DNA of 47,851 nt, taken from contig SJRY01000047.1 in the NCBI GenBank assembly GCA_011319805.1, forward strand, positions 1 through 47,851, given 5' to 3'. Source of the stretch: Macrocybe gigantea. Its lineage: Eukaryota > Basidiomycota > Agaricomycetes > Agaricales > Callistosporiaceae. The notes below the pieces were generated by a model that made no database searches, was not told the DNA's origin, and saw only the letters and a list, made by a program, of their open reading frames with translations. The translations under genes were made by a program, and so were the position numbers. Shown here piece by piece: positions 10,149 through 21,748 of this stretch (positions are counted from its first letter, which is position 1; each line of letters starts with the position of its first letter).

Positions 10149-11860
10149 ATGGAAGGGCTCGACGTCTCAAGCCGGAACTCTCAATGTCCCATTGACGCTG
10201 TTCCCTACGAAATACTGGCGACTATTCTTGAAAAAGGCTACGTCGGGGCCGGTGCATGTGATGATCTCTTTCGTTCGACTGTCAGCCTTGTGAATCGTCT
10301 CTGGCGGCAAGCCGTTCTTGCGACTCCCATGCTCTGGAGCAACATCCGCCTTTCCAAAGTTTCTGACTCACCGAGCATATTCCTATACCTCGATATCCTG
10401 CTCCTCCGCTCAAAGTCTCATCCTTTGGATATCATGTTATCCTTTGCCGATGGTCCGACTACTGTTTCTCAATATATCATATCCCGTCTTGTCGAAAGCA
10501 GCGCCCGATGGAGAACCTTCAAGTTGGCTTTAAATTACCATAACTCGGAAGATCTGCTCGCATATCTGCGGAAGGTTGATGCACCTATGCTTCAAGATCT
10601 CGATATCAGCGCCCCGAGTCTCGACCCACCTGGTTTCGCAGCTTTGGGGCCCATCTTTAACAACGGCGGCCTTCCACAGCTGGCGTCTCTGAGGTTGAGC
10701 GATTTGAATATCACCTCATCCCATTTACCTTTCCGAGACATCACTCGTCTAGAATTGATCGGCGCCGCTACATTGCCGGAGCCGCTTGAGCTATACAGGA
10801 GTATGAGCGGCTCTACCACGCTACAGCACCTGGTCATCGACCTCACGGTTCCTCTCTACTATCAAAACGTTGCATATTTCAAAGTAATCGGTGCATCCCA
10901 ATCATTTATTCATCTCCCGTCGCTCAAGACGTTCGATATGGTTGTCTCCAATGCCCAGTGCGGACTGATCGATTGGTTCCTTCTGCCAAATCTCGTTTCG
11001 CTTACGGTCCGCGAAAAGTTTCCATATTCTTATGCAAAACCCTACATTTCCTATCAAGATTTCGACCTAGTAGAGTGTCAATCGTCGTTGACACTTCCAA
11101 CATTGCCTTGCCTATCGATCACCAGTGCTACGCTTCTGGGCCTGAACCATCAGCCTCTCCTTGTTACCCTCCAGCTTAGGCGAGTCGTCTGGCCGCCTCA
11201 TCAGCTCGCAACCACTATATTCTCGGCCATGTCGAAGTTGGAGAATTTGTCAATTGAGGATTTCGACCCTCCTGTAATCCTGGCGGACCTGTTTGGCGCG
11301 GAAACTACCGCTGTCCGTCAGGACCTGATCAATTTACCGTCGTTGCAACGCCTTCGCCTTGAGTTTAGCAATTACAGGAGACAAAAATCGGTGGCGTGCG
11401 CGACTCGCGACTTCTTGTGTCTCTTCACATGGCCTGCGTTGCAAGGTCTCAACTTGGAAATTTGGCGCCTGCGGACTGGAAGCACATCGTTGAGCAGAAG
11501 ACACTTTTTACCAGCGTTTCTTCCCTTTCTGTGAAGAAGATCAGCGGCCTACTCGACCCGACATCATCTTCACGGAGACATTCCCCAATGTTATTCAACT
11601 CTCTCTGCATGCGTTGACACGAACGTTTTCTTGAGAGATCTAAGTCGTCCCTCGCCACCGTCTGCGGCCAGTCGTGGCTTACCTTGCCCGAAGCTGCGCT
11701 CATTGTCGATTTCCGATGATTCACATACATACAGGGCTTTGCTTGATGGCAGGTGATCGAGAACAGGATGCTTGGAGGCTGCCCAATCCAAGATCTGGTT
11801 TTGGATTCTCATTTCAGACTGGACCCCGAGTCATGGAAGTGGATAAGGCAGAGTGTCTAG
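10149..11860 (+). CDS. F-box/LRR-like protein A (four apparent missing bases)
   Basis: Substrate-receptor type F-box protein, expected to bind Skp1 in an SCF ubiquitin ligase. Residues about 14-60 form the F-box: IDAVPYEILATILEKG then STVSLVNRLWRQAVLATPML. The rest is a run of irregular leucine-rich segments (LASLRLSDLNIT, LQHLVIDLTV, LENLSIEDFD). The frame as given stops at 11534. Reading on through four single-base losses (AAA 11458-11460, CCC 11557-11559, G near 11616, GG 11752-11753) restores ADWKHIVEQKTLF, IIFTETFPNVIQLSL, FLRDLSRP and LVLDSHFRLDPESWKWI. It ends at TAG 11858-11860 with 571 residues. All four shifts have the same sign. If the bases are truly absent it is a pseudogene. Confidence 0.75.
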
Positions 11861-11874
11861 CCGAACATATAGTA

Positions 11875-12841
11875 TCAACGAAAATCAAAATAGAGTTCAC
11901 ATTCTCCCTGTCTCATGGCTCTCAACTGGGAAACGTCATGGGTGTGCTTATGTGCACATTCGTCGACCGAAAGAGGAGAACCTCGTTCCACAGGCCGACT
12001 CAATTGCGTGCGTAACGGATGTCTGAATTCTTACTGTATCATGTCTGAGCAGGTACTATCCGATGATGCACACGAGATGCGGAGCGAATTGAGAAGCGGC
12101 ATAATATTCGTGGCATTGTTACGGAGAGTGAGAAGGCGAAGGATAGCGTCGCAGATGTGATTGCATTGAACTCGGAGGTAGCGAACTCGCTGCAGAGCTC
12201 CGTGCGATAGACAAGCAATGAGGGTCGGTTCCTCCACCCCCTCATCGACCAGAGTGAAAGTAGTAAGTTGGCAAACTGAGCGACCGAAGAATTCTATCAA
12301 CGTCTGGTCGAAGTTCCGAGGAGACTTTGGATGCTAAGGCTCTGCAGAGCGGGGAATCGAAGACGACGGAAGAGAAGACTGATCCGGACGTCCTCTCTAT
12401 GCTGAAGGCTCTGAGTGTCGGCAAAGCGACCTCTTCGAGAGGAGTCGTACTAGGGAGATCTCCAGGTCGGATCACGATGTGCAGGTCCAACTCGACCAGT
12501 CGAGTGCACTGCGACATAATGGTGATGCATTCGCTGAGTCCCAAGCTAGTGGTTAGCCTCAGGAGAGTCAATTGCGAGAACAGGATGAGTCCGAGACGAA
12601 GAGGAATGAGGTCTGTAGAACTCGTGCTGTACATCAACATGAGCTCCGAAAGTCCCTGAAATCGCCCAATAAATGAAGACATCATACCCTCCTGCTGTTC
12701 CGTGCAGTTCCATGTGTCGATGTTGAGCAGGGGAAGGCGCGACGATTCCATTGTGCGCCTAAACTCAAAACTCGGTTCGTCCTCCCGTTCATCTCTGAGC
12801 TCGACAGCAGCTGTGTTGCAAGGGGTATCTTCTAGCAGCAT
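11875..12841 (-). pseudogene. Decayed paralogue of F-box protein C (copy B)
   Basis: Minus-strand reading is clearly homologous to the LRR half of the gene at 16741-18105: ECITIMSQCTRLVELDLHIV, IACLSHGALQRVRYLRVQC and LLTLRNNATNIMPLLNSL against ITCLSHSALRWLRTLRVQC and LLTLRDNDPNAMTCLKSL, with a shared DECxxKH...LYFDF C-terminus. It stops 15 bp from the stop of gene A (convergent). The frame breaks near 12354-12360 and 12306-12307. A TAA at about 12033 may instead be part of a GTAAGA intron start, matching a GTCAAG at the same place in C. An upstream stop and loss of the F-box region argue for real decay. Confidence 0.75.
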
Positions 12842-13741
12842 GCATCAGACGCAGATTCTTTGTCCAAGACGACCCCATGTAGTGCCCTGGCAGTAGGAAT
12901 GCCTAAGCGTATACAGCTTCAGCGAAGCAGCTGCTCCACAGTGTGGTCCACAACCACGATTGCGTCCTCGTCATCTGGTCAGAAAGGAAGAAGCTTCGGC
13001 ACTTTGTGCACAGAATTATGCTACCGTCACAGCGAAATGGAACACAGTGAGATGCGGCAAGTTCGTCGGACCACAAGGGGTCTACGGCTCTGGTATCAAC
13101 GTTGACAAGGTTTATCATTAACCTTGATCCTGAGAAACCAAATAGCTGCCACGCATTCCAGAAACGAAACAAGAGCCAACTTTCTTCCCAAACATCATCA
13201 AGTCCATGTCAAGACGTCTTGTAATTAATCCTCCGGATGCGCATGTGTGGCGAAGTGAGTTGCTACGTTTCTTGGTTACGATTTTGCAAGCTGAAGGCGA
13301 GGTCATAGCAACACTATCACTCGGCAGACATGACAAGGCCTGCATACATTCCTCAGCGTTGTACTCTCGACGTTGAACATATCTACCTACCCAATTTCCG
13401 AGATGTTGTCTACTTGGACACATCCAGACTCTGTGTGGGCGTCCTTGTTCGTGTTCGGAGACTTCGGAACTACAGGCTGCCCTGAAGTGAGCCTTGTGCG
13501 AAGCTCTATATAATGCATGGCCGTACATTCCCCACGGAACAGCGCACTTTTATCTGTCGAAGAGTATGTGGTTTTCTCTTCCTCAAACCATGCTGACCCA
13601 TTACTGATAAATTTTCTTTCAAGCCGCAAAGATAATCATCACAGCCTGGTGAGCGCGGGCACATTGCAACTGAACAATATAAGGTATGGAGTGTAATGTT
13701 TTTTCGCTTGGCATCGCTGAACTGGACACTTTGAGATAGCT
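12842..13741. other. Remnant-rich intergenic region
   Basis: The left end (to about 12900) is still similar to 18570-18670, so the duplicated unit extends into it. Beyond this I see no gene, only short frames on both strands. CTATATAA at 13505-13512 is a possible TATA box about 230 bp before the next ATG. Confidence 0.4.
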
Positions 13742-16526
13742 ATGCGCCCATTGACTTTATTTCGGAATTTCCTCGCGAGACGATCAGACGTTCACCATGA
13801 TCGTGACGGTGAAGGATCGAACTCTCGTCATGTACCTCTACACAATGTGCCCCTGGTTGATCCAAATGCGATCCTGCCATCTTCACGAGTACGGAATCCC
13901 TTCCGTAGACGAGCCCGCGCCCGACAGCTAAGGGCCGACGCACAACCAGAGTGCTTCTTCACTATGTGGTCCGATAACGCTGGATTACACTTGAACCTCG
14001 ACGTGACAATCCCTCCCCAATATAATAGGCGAATCACTAGAGACGGCCGTTCTGTCTCATTAATGGGGCGTTTCGTTGAGCCACCGAGCAATGGCAGCCA
14101 GATTGAGGCTACAGATTCTGGTGCGTCTGTTGGTACTTGTATGAGGATTGCTGGTTGAAACGTTCCATAGCCCATCCAGTCATTCCGAGGCCCGTGAGGT
14201 TTGCAAGTATGCCAGCATCTCTCCCCAATCAGCGCCACATGCCTAATAGAAGAACAATTCCATCCTTCGCTCCTCTTCCATCCCCACTGCCTGCTACGCC
14301 CCCACACGGGCGTGCTGAAACACCTGTGGACATTGAAGACCTGATCGTCACTACCTCCGTTAGCCCTTCTGCGTTGCCTCAGGTCAATGCAGCCGCAAAC
14401 AACAATCCCTCATCTCCGGGAAGCGTTCCTGACAGAATATATCACCGGACATCAGCAAGTCAAGAAACCTTGCCCGCCGACGACATACCGATAAGGCGGC
14501 CAAATATCCCCAATGTCATATTCCCTGATTCCTCGATGTTGGATGCGATGGAGTCGCAAAGGGAGCGCCATATCCATAATCACAATGCAGTCTCTCGTCT
14601 GTCGCCAGCTGATTACGCGAACCCCCTGCTTCACCCTCCCAATTCCCTTGCTTTGCATGCTGCCACGACGAACAGAAGCGAAGCGGGTGACTATAGACAC
14701 GCTACCGCCGAAACAAATCGATCCGAACAAGTCAATACTCAATCTACCGCCCATCAAATGCAGACTCCTCTCGAGAACGTACTTTATACTTCACGTGAAC
14801 AGCACGATGCTAACGAAGATGACTTTCGCCACGACGCATCCCACGCTCCTCAATACGAACAAAACGCTTCCTATAACGACTCCAATTCCTTTCATGGGGG
14901 TCTGACATGTCCCCGGGCACCTTCTGCATTAAGGCGCCCCGTTTCTTTGCCCTCTGACGACGAACACTCAATCCGCCAACCCCAGCCTGGCTATATCATA
15001 CCAGACCATCAACACCTTCTCAGTGCCCTTGATCGCGAAGCCGGTCTCAACGCGCATAGGAGAAGCTCCCAGGTCGTGCATAACACTGACGAACGACCAG
15101 ACGACCATAACGCACACCACATTGCTGCCGGACCATTGAGCCACTCCTTCAACCAGAACCCTTACATCCAATCCGCGCTTCCGCATAATGAACATGTAAA
15201 TATGACGATCCCGGCCAATTTATCGGGCAATCGTAACCCCGTCCCCCCGTCAGGCATGATTCTGGAAACGCTACAGGAGATGACCGATCATACAGTCAGT
15301 GAATTAGTTTCAACTCCTCTATTTATTATTGCTGACCTAACATGCCGCAGGTGGAACCCATCTCACATTCAACTAACGTAGATTTCGCCGTCACGGCCCA
15401 TAACTCTAGTTTGCTGGACAATGCAGCCGCACAAAACACTTCCCATCAACCAATGCAGGGCACGACTACGGCAACATTAATGGGCGCCCAAGATTTGTCT
15501 GGCCCAACATCCGCTCTTAATCCACCTAATTCTGCCATTGCTTCGGCGTCAAGCTCACAACCTCCGCCTCGCCATCTGGTTCCTGTGCCACGCGACCTCG
15601 AATATTCCTACGATTCTGCTTCGCACAACCTATGCGTGCACAGCGTTTGTTCCATAGTAGAGGCAATAAATCTACTGCGCAAGTTTCAACATACACCTCT
15701 CAGTCTTTTGACTGTTACTATCGTGGATTCACCTAGCAGCGAAACGAGTAGTGCCGTTATTCCTCTTCCGGTGTCGGAACTGCGCATCGTCAGTGCTGTT
15801 GACCTCGCGCCGCTATTCCAGGTCATCGATTTCATTGATCTGCAATGCTTGGACATCCAGATGGTGGACAACTCTGTGAAACTGTCGCGATCTCTACTGC
15901 CGGATGCCAAATGGCGACAGATTCAGACACTGAAGCTACGCTGTGACATGTCCGGCTCTGATGCTCTCGATATCATCAACTGTTGCCTTGATCTTCGAAC
16001 TCTGCACTGGGTATGGCTTAACGGTGCTGCAGGTCACTCCGACGAATGGCTGTCGCGGATAGGACTATATCAGCGACCTCATGGGCTGAAACATCTCTCT
16101 TTCTTCCCTTTATTCCCGAATCAAGCCGACGTGCCTACTTTCCTTGAGAAACTGTGCTATCATGAGGTAGAACAGGTGACGATGGGTTGTGTTCCTCCCC
16201 TAATCTCTGTTCCCTCGCCCTCTACGATCGCGATCGATGTGAGGTATCCTCTCGCGATATCGGACTTGATGCGAATCCTCGACTCCTTTCACAGTTTACG
16301 GCATGCATCATTCCACGTAGATGCGCTGTCGTCAAGAGAACGTTCCGATATCACACACCATAGATTGCGGGACTTGACAGTTACATCTTCGGCAAACAAC
16401 ATCGCAAATTCCTCCGCTTTACTCCGCCATCTCAATTTACCTTCACTCAGACGACTCGAGCTTTCCGGCTATGAAGGTAACTCCAACCCTAACCTCCAAG
16501 GTAGAACACTGGAGACTATTCAATAG
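13742..16526 (+). CDS. Long LRR-like protein with disordered N-half
   Basis: Three exons, 13742-14120, 14171-15294 and 15351-16526 (introns 50 and 56 nt; acceptors CCATAG and CCGCAG), give 892 residues with the frame intact. Roughly residues 1-560 are His/Asn/Pro/Ser-rich and probably disordered. The C-terminal 330 residues are leucine-rich segments like those of fungal F-box/RNI proteins: LQCLDIQMVDNSVKLSRSL, IQTLKLRCDMSGSDALDII, LRTLHWVWLNG and LNLPSLRRLELSGYEG. No F-box is seen. It is convergent with F-box gene C. A remnant of its C-terminus is at about 18990-19080, so the unit was duplicated. Function unknown. Confidence 0.72.
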
Positions 16527-16740
16527 CTGTTTTTTTTTCTATCTGTGTCAAAAGAACATTCACCTTGTAGGAATCATGTCTCCATCTGACGAAGTAACGC
16601 ATATTTGATATCCTAAACATATGTATAGTTCCTATCGAAGTTATACGGTAAATAACATGAAATCCATGACATCTGTAAGTTACTCAGTGTCGACACGGCG
16701 GCAACATCGCAGGATGATGAGAAATATAAACACCGGAGCA

Positions 16741-18105
16741 CTATTGAAAGTCAAAATACAGCTTGAGCCCATCTGCCTGTGTATCCATCGCCTCAAGCCG
16801 AGAAATATCCTTCAAATGTTTCTGAGTACATTCGTCGATGGAAGGGGGATAACCTCGTGCCATGGGCCGGCTCATTTGTCCGATCAGCAGGTGAAATGTG
16901 ATAGACACATACTGCAACCACCTGTGTGATGCGGACGGGAAACGGAGTCTTGACTGTATCATGTCTGCACAGATGTTATCTGATGAAGCGCACCAGAGCT
17001 CCAGGGACTTGAGACACGTCATAGCATTTGGGTCATTGTCACGGAGAGTAAGAAGACGGATAGTGTCATCGCAAACATTTTCACATTGAACTCGAAGCGT
17101 CCGAAGCCAACGTAGGGCTGAATGCGAGAGGCAGGTAATGAGTGCCGTCTCCTCCATGTACTTGTCAGCCAGAATGAAACTGGTGAGCTGGCAACCGGAG
17201 CGATCGAAGAATTCGAATAATGCCTGAGCATCTTGTCCATGATTCTTGACAAAAGTCTGAATGGTAAGGCTCTGTAGCACAGGAAATCGGAAATGGGGAA
17301 AGAAAGCCCGAATGTTGACGTCTCCAAAGATCCTGAACGATGTGAGTGCCGGCAGAACAATTCCTACGGGCGCGGTTGTGGGCAAAGCAGATTCAGATCG
17401 AATAACGACTCGCAGAGCCAACTCAACAAGTTGGGCGCATTGCGAAATAGTGATGATATAATTCTCCACCGGTAACCGAGCTTCAAGATGGAGATGAGTC
17501 AATCGGGAGAAGGGAATACCTCTAACAGAGGCAATACATGCTGGGTGGAAAATTAAGGAGAGGTCCGAAATACCCCGGAGGGGCCCAACGAACGCGGAAA
17601 GCATGGCTACTTGTTGATCAGTGCATTCATATGCCATGATTTCCAGTCGCGAAAGGAGCGGTGCACATCTTGGATCAGCTGCTAGAAGCTGAGTACAGGT
17701 GTGCTTGGTTAGTGTGAGAGTCACATCGGCCCAACGAGACAGGTTGTTCAAGAATAGTGCAAACACCGTCGCGACATAATCCGGTCTTGCTTCGCGTCTT
17801 GCCTCGATGCTTAGCGTAAGGGGAGATCCTTGGGACCGTTTCAACCAGGATTGGACCCCTCGAGGGGTCAGCCATTGATATTGTTCATATTCGTCATGGT
17901 TAAGGTCGAGTGACGCCCATAGGAAGGGGGAAGAACGAACAATGTCCCTCCACAGCCGACAAACGAGGGAAAGCGAGAGCGGGGGGAGGCGATAAAGAGA
18001 CGAATAGAAACCAAAACGAGCGGGCAAACATGCTTCAAAAATTTTGAGCAGAAGTTCGACAGGAAGGCGACCAATGTAAGCAGCTGAGCGAGGAATCGAA
18101 GGCAT
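16741..18105 (-). CDS. F-box/LRR protein C, intact single exon
   Basis: One uninterrupted frame of 454 residues. The F-box is at residues 10-60: IGRLPVELLLKIFEACLPAR, then PPLSLSLVCRLWRDIVRSSP and FLWASLDL. LRR-like segments follow (ISDLSLIFHPACIASVRG, LTHLHLEARLPVENYI, LVELALRVVI, LQSLTIQTFV, LRTLRVQCENV). It is expected to recruit substrates to an SCF ligase through Skp1. The segment after ADMIQ could be a retained intron (GTCAAG...), as copy B has a GTAAGA at the same point. It is the intact relative of copy B. Confidence 0.85.
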   Translation of the reverse strand: MPSIPRSAAYIGRLPVELLLKIFEACLPARFGFYSSLYRLPPLSLSLVCRLWRDIVRSSPFLWASLDLNHDEYEQYQWLTPRGVQSWLKRSQGSPLTLSIEARREARPDYVATVFALFLNNLSRWADVTLTLTKHTCTQLLAADPRCAPLLSRLEIMAYECTDQQVAMLSAFVGPLRGISDLSLIFHPACIASVRGIPFSRLTHLHLEARLPVENYIITISQCAQLVELALRVVIRSESALPTTAPVGIVLPALTSFRIFGDVNIRAFFPHFRFPVLQSLTIQTFVKNHGQDAQALFEFFDRSGCQLTSFILADKYMEETALITCLSHSALRWLRTLRVQCENVCDDTIRLLTLRDNDPNAMTCLKSLELWCASSDNICADMIQSRLRFPSASHRWLQYVSITFHLLIGQMSRPMARGYPPSIDECTQKHLKDISRLEAMDTQADGLKLYFDFQ

Positions 18106-18549
18106 TTATCAGTTGGTGGTGTTTCATCATCAGTGAATCTATACCAACTGGGTGACTTGTCCGCAATGCTTCGCCTACTGTCGTATCCATTCGAATGGCG
18201 GGAATCCTGCCCGGTACGATGTTGAAGGAGATAAGGCATGGCAAAGACTTTCTGTTACGACTCGTGGGATGGAACTGAACAGAACTCACCACATTTTAAG
18301 ATCCCATCTACTATTGTTTTCGCTGTCAGGTAGTCAACCTGAACCTCTCCATCAAACGCCAAATGGCCCTGGCGCTGCGGACCACCTTATTGTCCATCAA
18401 TTGTCCTGAGAGCTCACGGCGTGTTCCAAACGTCGACGTCTTCGCATTGCATGATGATCACCATATTGTTTTGGGCCCACGCGCAACATAGTGTCAACAA
18501 TCGAATCATTGTTGTGCCATCTCGACTCGAGGAACTCAAAACCCAATTC

Positions 18550-18800
18550 GTACTACCCTGCAGTCTCTGAGGTTGACAGTAGCTATGTTGCAAGGGGCAT
18601 CTTCTGGCAGCACGCATAGGACGCAGCTTTTTGTCCAAAGACAATGCCGTCCGGCGTCCTGACAGTCGGAGTTTCTTGGGATGGCAGGCAACGAAGACAG
18701 TTAGACGACCCCAAGTCCCCGCGTTCTGTGCTCGATTGAGGACCATCATACGAAATTGAGCTCGCAGCCATCTTTCTTGAGGGATACTTTACAGTCCTTC
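18550..18800 (-). pseudogene. F-box-region remnant similar to copy B upstream part
   Basis: Plus-strand 18570-18660 aligns with 12810-12895: GTTGCAAGGGGCATCTTCTG against GTTGCAAGGGGTATCTTCTA, with ACGCAG and TTTGTCCAA shared beyond. On the minus strand it reads CVLCVLPEDAPCNIATVNLR, against MLLEDTPCN in copy B. No open frame remains. Confidence 0.6.
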
Positions 18801-18989
18801 GCATTTACACGCACACGACGACGGGCACCATTTTGTGATTGAAACTTGACAAATGACAATCTGTCGGACCTGACTCAAGTCCTTCCTTCCAACCTGAATT
18901 TGACATCTGCTTAGTTCCACCTCACTTTGCCCAGTCTACCAGAAGTCCATGGCCCGCGTTGCGCACCGCAGTTTGCAAAGTTTACTGTA

Positions 18990-19090
18990 ACAGTACACAC
19001 ATCCGGAAACCAAATCGAGAAAGGTTCGGCTTTCCTCCGTCATCTCTATCTGCCGTCACTTGAGGAACTCCATGTTTTATAACGCTGGTT
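18990..19090 (+). pseudogene. Remnant of the LRR-like gene C-terminus
   Basis: Translates to GSAFLRHLYLPSLEELHVL, closely matching SSALLRHLNLPSLRRLELSG at the end of the gene at 13742-16526. The neighbouring tail (AACGCTGGTTCTAACTCTAA) also resembles the copy near 16470-16490. It is too short to be functional. Confidence 0.6.
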
Positions 19091-19731
19091 CTAACTCTAA
19101 TCCCGAGCCGGGATTCCGAAAAAGTAGGATAGTCGGGTCTTCCACTTCGAAAAAAGTATCCCTGTCATTTATCTTGTCAGTCTGCTATTCTTAATTCATG
19201 TTCTGGGTGCATTCCCGACACATAACTTCGTAAAACGGACCCCATGGAAATTAGGAGCCTTCAACAGGGTAATACATCGAATTCGAGGAGCTACGGACTT
19301 GGCCACCACATCGTAAAGCCGCATAGAGGCTCGAGAAGGGAGTCACCATAGATGATTCCAGCCTTTCGCAGGCCCCGGGTCCGTAAGCGATCACTTTTTT
19401 TTACAACATCCGAGTTAGCTTTGCCTTTTTAGAGTGGCTGGCACGTCACATGTGTACACTATCTATGAATTCATAATGAATGGGTTTGCGGCTGAACACG
19501 TTTCTTCTATGTCTTCTTCCAGTGTTCACTTGATGGCATCTCAGGTACACGGAATTTACATTAACTCTCTGGTAAAGATGTGGGAATAACGAGATATAAT
19601 AATGGCCTGGGAGAACGGGTTTCTTTAGGCGCGCGCTTTCAGCAGCACGTCCTGGCCCTAAATCATGCGACGACCGGCGAGAACAACCATCAGCCTCGCT
19701 CTTGGATCGGAACGCTACGTCCCTCAGCATG

Positions 19732-21661
19732 GACTCTTCAAGTCCAACGCTTGACCATAGCAAGAGAGGTATGCCCTATTTGTGTACCAAACACCTTGAT
19801 AAACGAGGAGATGGTCATTCAGCTAGACCAGGTAGTACGGACGCGGTCTCTCACAGCGCGGATGCCACAAGTGCACTGAGAACAGGTCCGCTGCCTGCAA
19901 TCACCTTGTCTGAAAGCGGTGTATCGACGCAGGCACATATAACATTCGGCCCACCGTCAAATCACTCTGGTGAAAACGAGATTGAGAGCAGCGGCACTAT
20001 GCTTCTATCGGCGGCTACAACAACAACCACGATTTCCGACGTTGTCTATGGTGATGCATTGCATCATGACCCAGGAAGGACGACTGTCAGCACAGCTGAG
20101 AAGATTAGCAGTGAATAATTTCGGGCCATTTCAGAAATCACCGCTAACACGCGTTTAGGTGGCAGACCTCGACGTTCACGCACCGATCCGTCTGTGCTTG
20201 GTCGCAGACGCGACCCAGTTCCTGTCCTATCCCCTCCCCCGGGACGAGCCAGAGTATCCGAGCAATTTCGCCGTTTCTCGACCAGTGTCAGCCGTACTTT
20301 CCGCCGAAACGCGCAAGACGAGCCTTTCATCCCTATCGATCCTTTCAACCTCCATTTCGTCTCTCGTCTGTCGAATATCCTCTCTAAAAACAAGGCCGAA
20401 GCCGGCCAAACCCGAACCGATGCTACACCTTTGACCGACACGTTCTATCGGTTCTTGTACTTAAATTTTCTCTTGCATTTTCCAGCCTTGTACTTCACTC
20501 GCGTTGCGAGGGTCATCGAGGACGCAGAGATTAGTCGAAACGATTTTCAGCGGATGCAGGAAATGCAGCAGATGGTCGATGCTACCATGGTAGATGCCAC
20601 GCTGCTCACGTCGGAGCCTCTCAGCATGGATTTTCCTAGTCCCGATGCGCCCAGCGTTTCTACCAGAGTGCCTGTTGGAGACCAAAACACGTCGGAGCCC
20701 GGTATTCATACCCACCGAAACGCCTCCCTGCTCAGCTCGCCGGATCGGACTGCTCGACAGATAACAGGGACCATAGACGACTCCCCCGTCTTGTCTCCTG
20801 CACTAAGACGATTCAAAAAGTCCTGGGAAGAGTTTATTGATTCTCTTCTGCGGGAATGGAAAACGCTGAATGTCGTTGCTGTCTTAATGCTGTCGTCAGC
20901 GAAATCTCGGCCTCTCAAAATTCCCTATACTGATGCCTTTTTAGTGCCCTTCTAACCATGATGCAAGTTCCAGACGCCGAACAGGATCCTCTGACTCGAT
21001 TTGCCGCACTCCTTTCGCTAGTCTGCTCGCTGATGAGCTTATCCTACGGATGCATGTATACCGTCAGGTTTGGCACCATGCGTAGCCTGGAACGTGCGTC
21101 TAGGTGGGCAGAGGTAAGATGGTTGAGTTGTGCAGAAGTCCCTTTCGCCGTCTCACTTTGCTCTCTAGGAAGCAGCCAGATCAAACACTTCCATTCTTTG
21201 GAATGTCTGGGTCTTGCTTGCGATGCCATTTGTCTGGCTGTCTTGGTATGACATATTCCGACCGTGCTGTCTGTTGCTGATGGTACGCGTCAAGGTCTGT
21301 AATCTTGTTCGTCGTATCAATTCTAGCCTTCGTTTGGCGGACCGGCTTTGGCAAAGATCCTTCAGCACCCACCGATGTGAGCAAAGGAGCTGCGTTGGCG
21401 TCGAGACTGATTATCACTGGTTTTTTCATCTTGGGAATCGTATATTTTTTCTTAATGATCAGGACGTTAAGGACTTATGGAAGCCTCAATAGCTGGCAGA
21501 TGAGATGGGGCAAAGGATTGCGTGCTCGACCTCGGCAAGCCCAAGCAGAAACCAATGTGAGGGACAGGGGGGCAGGACAGATGGAAGAAGGGGGCATACA
21601 GCACGTAATCTCACCTGTCTCTAACGTACTCCATTCACCTCAGCCCAGCATTGGGACGTAG
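19732..21661 (+). CDS. Multi-pass membrane protein, uncharacterised
   Basis: Five exons: 19732-20110, 20159-20894, 20945-21113, 21169-21245 and 21295-21661, all GT-AG, give 575 residues with the frame intact. The N-terminal 250 residues are Ser/Arg-rich and likely cytosolic. A conserved helix KKSWEEFIDSLLREWKTLN precedes about four hydrophobic segments: VVAVLMLSALLTMM, FAALLSLVCSLMSLSYGCMY, TSILWNVWVLLAMPFVWLSW-VILFVVSILAFVW and LIITGFFILGIVYFFLMI. The C-tail is short and Arg/Gln-rich. This layout is familiar from uncharacterised agaricomycete membrane proteins. The substrate or role is unknown. An upstream ATG in the same frame (19702) is possible. Confidence 0.78.
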
Positions 21662-21748
21662 CTATAAATTACACTATTATATAGGCATAAATGGCATGGA
21701 CCTAGGTAGTTAAGTACACTGTAAGGCATCAGTCGTAAAAACACGGAC

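Larger units (their letters stand above)
18106..19731. other. Intergenic with gene fragments
   Basis: No intact gene. It contains the two remnants listed separately (18550-18800 and 18990-19090). The rest, about 19100-19731, shows no feature and should hold the promoter of the membrane-protein gene. Confidence 0.5.
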
